DNA of 34,161 nucleotides from JBBQKQ01 sp043719155 (GTDB lineage: Bacteria > Patescibacteriota > Minisyncoccia > Phycocordibacterales > UBA5272), in the NCBI GenBank assembly GCA_043719155.1, contig JAYSUJ010000019.1, positions 1 to 34,161 on the forward strand, read 5' to 3'. A model generated the notes under the pieces. It worked only from the letters and a program-made list of their open reading frames with translations, ran no database searches and was not told where the DNA came from. Each line of letters begins with the position of its first letter. Position 1 is the first letter of the stretch. Both the position numbers and the translations under genes were made by a program. Of the stretch, positions 32,243-34,161 are shown piece after piece.

Positions 32243-32251
32243 TGCTATGAT
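32243..32251 (+). promoter_or_regulatory. Extended -10 of the FRARLSPKP gene
   Basis: TGCTATGAT on the plus strand, 22 nt before ATG 32274. The earlier ATG at 32247 lies within this box and is rejected as a start. Confidence 0.5.
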
Positions 32252-32273
32252 TTTAAACACAACAAAAGCCAGT

Positions 32274-33185
32274 ATGAAAACATATAAATTCTGGGCTAAA
32301 AGTGAGATCAAAACTGGCAGCAAATATTTTAAAGACTACTTTGTATTTTCTGGTTCAAATATTTCTCCTAGCGATGCCCAAAACATGCTAAACAAAAAGA
32401 TGGAAACACTAAAGGATAGATATGCAGGTGTTACAGACTCATTTAGCAGTAAAGAAAAGAGACGCGAATATGAGTTGGAAATTCGAGAAGAGGTTTTGGA
32501 GGAAGTAAGCCCTGAAAATATTATAACTAGAAATAGATACGGCGCGGAAATTTTAAATACTACCGAAATTTCTATATTTGATATTGACCTCAAAGCCGAG
32601 GGCTATATGTCAGAAGTAGGAATTTTGGGATGGTTTAGAGGATTAAAACCAAATTTTACCGAGACCAAAAGTTTGAGAGGAGTAAAGCAAGAAAAAGTTG
32701 AAGATATTGAAAATATTTTCAAAGAAAAATATTCAGAACTAGAATGTAGAATTTACGAAACCTACAAAGGTTTAAGGTTGATTATTCAAAATACTTACAT
32801 TGAACCAAATAAATTGTACGGCAATTTATTTGTTGTTTATGGAAATAATTTTGCAGAAAATCTTTTTGCTCAAATCGTTAAAGACACCAAGACAGATTTA
32901 AACTATGCCCTTTTATGTCTCAAACAAAAATGTTTCCGTGCCAGACTTTCCCCAAAACCATACAGAATGAAAGAGGGGCCAAACTCTATTATTTATAAAC
33001 TTTTACCAGAACCAAAAGAAAAAGTTGAGCAAGAAATTTGGTTAAACAAATATAATCAAATTAAAAAAAATTATTCTGTATGTATTTTTTTAAAAACAGT
33101 GAACTCAAGAAAAGCAGAAATTTCAGAGATTATAAAGCTGCATGACGAGAAGACTGGTGTGGCAAACAGACGCCCGTTGGCATAG
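32274..33185 (+). CDS. Conserved uncharacterised protein (FRARLSPKP motif), 303 aa
   Basis: The protein is soluble. The block RIYETYKGLRLIIQNT, then KCFRARLSPKPYRM and near the C-terminus EIIKLHDEKTG and the ending RRPLA, matches a conserved bacterial family of unknown function that I recall by its FRARLTPKPWR motif and C-terminal HDxxT. The charged central motif with Cys, Arg and Lys looks like an active or ligand site. The start at 32274 is chosen from the promoter position. A perfect 32-bp palindrome follows the TAG. Confidence 0.6.
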   Translation: MKTYKFWAKSEIKTGSKYFKDYFVFSGSNISPSDAQNMLNKKMETLKDRYAGVTDSFSSKEKRREYELEIREEVLEEVSPENIITRNRYGAEILNTTEISIFDIDLKAEGYMSEVGILGWFRGLKPNFTETKSLRGVKQEKVEDIENIFKEKYSELECRIYETYKGLRLIIQNTYIEPNKLYGNLFVVYGNNFAENLFAQIVKDTKTDLNYALLCLKQKCFRARLSPKPYRMKEGPNSIIYKLLPEPKEKVEQEIWLNKYNQIKKNYSVCIFLKTVNSRKAEISEIIKLHDEKTGVANRRPLA

Positions 33186-33187
33186 GG

Positions 33188-33219
33188 AAAGGGGCGAGGC
33201 GCATGCGCCTCGCCCCTTT
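33188..33219. terminator. Perfect 32-bp GC-rich palindrome between convergent genes
   Basis: Two 16-base arms meet at 33203/33204 without a loop; the core is GGGGCGAGGCGCA and its complement. It lies 2 bp after one TAG and 6 bp before the other, so it can end both transcripts. The T run is only three bases, so it may also act as an mRNA-end or cruciform element. Confidence 0.7.
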
Positions 33220-33225
33220 GGCCAA

Positions 33226-33615
33226 CTAAACTGAATACATAAGTTTCCAATTTAGTTGGTTTTGTTTTTGAATTAAGCTCAGGACCGCAAAACGTTCTTG
33301 GTCAGAAAGTTTGCGGTAAAGCCAAGTGTCGAGCTGGTCGACCACTCTTTTCACTTTGAGCTTGTCATAGGCCAGGTCAAACTGATGCATCCTCTCGGCA
33401 TAGCTCCAACTTGGGTCGACCTCGCATAAATCAGCACACCTTATGACTTTTGTGTCCGCACGAATGAGAGCAAAAAAGACATAGATTTGCCTTGGAGTCA
33501 GAAAAAGTTTCTTGACCCTTGGCAAACAGTGCTTGATCTCTGACAATTTATTTACTCTGTCTGGGTAGGCCAACTTTGAAAAAAAATCGAGATTGTCTAG
33601 AGTTTTGTCGCCCAT
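33226..33615 (-). CDS. Uncharacterised protein, 129 aa
   Basis: Soluble and basic, with several helices (ILTPR-like LTPRQIYVFFALIRADTK; VVDQLDTWLYRKLSDQERFAV). AGGAGA (33622-33627) lies 6 nt before the ATG. No family recognised; a DNA-binding or regulatory role is possible from the helical, basic make-up but not shown. It is less AT-rich than its neighbours and transcribed from its own -10 box. Confidence 0.6.
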   Translation of the reverse strand: MGDKTLDNLDFFSKLAYPDRVNKLSEIKHCLPRVKKLFLTPRQIYVFFALIRADTKVIRCADLCEVDPSWSYAERMHQFDLAYDKLKVKRVVDQLDTWLYRKLSDQERFAVLSLIQKQNQLNWKLMYSV

Positions 33616-33654
33616 CTAATTTCTCCTATTTGATTTTTCTAGCTCAGTCAAGGT

Positions 33655-33660
33655 ATTATA
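33655..33660 (-). promoter_or_regulatory. -10 box of the 129-aa gene
   Basis: TATAAT on the minus strand with about a 35-nt leader containing a good Shine-Dalgarno site. No consensus -35 is seen. Confidence 0.55.
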
Positions 33661-33872
33661 CACCACTAGTCAAATAAAAATTACACTTTCCAAAAAAGTT
33701 TATATTTCTAACATTATATCTTTTATGATATATATTTACTAAGACATAATTTTCTGATAAAACCTATTGTGCCCAAGATGAAAACTAGATTATTGCTTTA
33801 AAACCTTTATTTTATAAGCTTTTTCTGGAAAAACTATGACTTGCCTTCGGCTTTGAAAAAAGCTAAGATTCG

Positions 33873-33896
33873 CTTGTCAGACAAGATAGATCTGAC
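33873..33896 (+). promoter_or_regulatory. Mutually exclusive leader hairpins before the last ORF
   Basis: CTTGTC-A-GACAAG (33873-33885) and GTCAGA (33876-33881) with TCTGAC (33891-33896) compete for the same bases, 8 nt before the Shine-Dalgarno site (33904-33910). The rest of 33616-33917 shows only the promoter above and AT-rich sequence. Confidence 0.4.
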
Positions 33897-33917
33897 TTCA
33901 CACAAGGGAAAAGCACA

Positions 33918-34161
33918 ATGACAACCAACTCATTGGCAAGTCGCATCCTCGCAAGGCTGTTACGCAACCCAAAAAAGAAGGTTCGTGCCCTTACTCCAGC
34001 TGAGCGTCGCAGCGCAAGCTCGAAGAGTAGTAGTGACACCTCTTTGCACTACTACACTCAGACTCAGTTCCACCACCCTAGCCGGAGTAACAACTCTGAC
34101 TCCAGCAACAACTGCAGCGGTTCAATTTCGGACGGCGGCAGTGGTGGTGGAGATGGTGGTG
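33918..34161 (+). CDS. Ser/Asn/Gly-rich protein, start of gene (cut by window end)
   Basis: An ATG with a Shine-Dalgarno-like AAGGGAA 7 nt upstream opens a frame with no stop to the window end (81 codons seen). An Arg/Lys-rich N-terminus (LASRILARLLRNPKKKVRAL) is followed by a Ser/Asn/Tyr/His-rich stretch and then GGSGGGDGG, the Gly/Asp pattern of the two secreted proteins in this window. There is no signal peptide. It is less AT-rich than nearby genes. Function unknown. Confidence 0.6.
   Translation, partial: MTTNSLASRILARLLRNPKKKVRALTPAERRSASSKSSSDTSLHYYTQTQFHHPSRSNNSDSSNNCSGSISDGGSGGGDGG

Overview
The window looks like a chromosomal segment of a Candidate Phyla Radiation (Patescibacteria, probably Parcubacteria-type) bacterium. 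This is an inference from an AT-rich genome, compact convergent and divergent genes, an archaeal-type AspRS, a Pol I whose proofreading region is too short, a short HolA-like protein, and many short unrecognised secreted or membrane proteins. All 38 complete gene ends I read stop with TAA or TAG, none with TGA. There are also no in-frame TGA codons, so the TGA=Gly code of Gracilibacteria/Absconditabacteria does not apply.

Layout. 1-860: the end of a probable transposase and a RelB/YafQ-type toxin-antitoxin pair with a clear operator. 861-4150: aspS broken by an in-frame TAG, an unknown 202-aa gene, a separate transcription unit with a 34-codon ORF, a SpoU methyltransferase and tRNA-Lys(UUU). 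4149-6224: a holA-like / single receiver domain / M15 carboxypeptidase operon. 6316-9788: an unknown protein convergent with polA. 9851-20941: an envelope region with a lipocalin-like (AttH/CrtC) protein, an ICMT-Lgt fusion, tsaE, a giant repeat-rich surface protein, an HTTM-like membrane protein, a GC-rich secreted 86-aa protein, a His/Cys-motif secreted protein coupled to an ICMT-like enzyme, and a Tyr/Asn/Gly-rich secreted protein. 20990-25191: pilB-type ATPase, two EamA proteins, ruvB. 25221-25465: a predicted structured RNA antisense to the folA 3' end. 25406-32194: a nucleotide cluster (folA, dut, mazG-like, dCMP deaminase-HD fusion, cytidylyltransferase-like, HIT, thyA, tmk) plus an SPFH protein. 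32274-34161: a conserved unknown (FRARLSPKP family), a 129-aa unknown and a truncated Ser/Gly-rich ORF.

The nucleotide genes fit together: the deaminase makes dUMP, Dut removes dUTP and feeds dUMP, ThyA makes dTMP, FolA recycles the folate, Tmk makes dTDP, and MazG-like and HD proteins would clean up the pool. The envelope genes look like a surface-building set with two integral-membrane methyltransferase-like enzymes and one Lgt-like domain; their substrates are unknown.

Most striking non-gene patterns: (1) many housekeeping genes have a -10 box (often TGnTAnAAT) ending 6-8 nt before the ATG, i.e. predicted leaderless mRNAs, while a second class of small GC-richer genes has Shine-Dalgarno sites and often its own hairpin terminator; (2) one palindromic repeat is inserted in polA and tsaE in two different reading frames and again between genes, with a similar element in the SpoU gene; (3) the amber codon in aspS; (4) a structured RNA candidate closed by a 17-bp helix; (5) a terminator hairpin that carries the next gene's -10 box.
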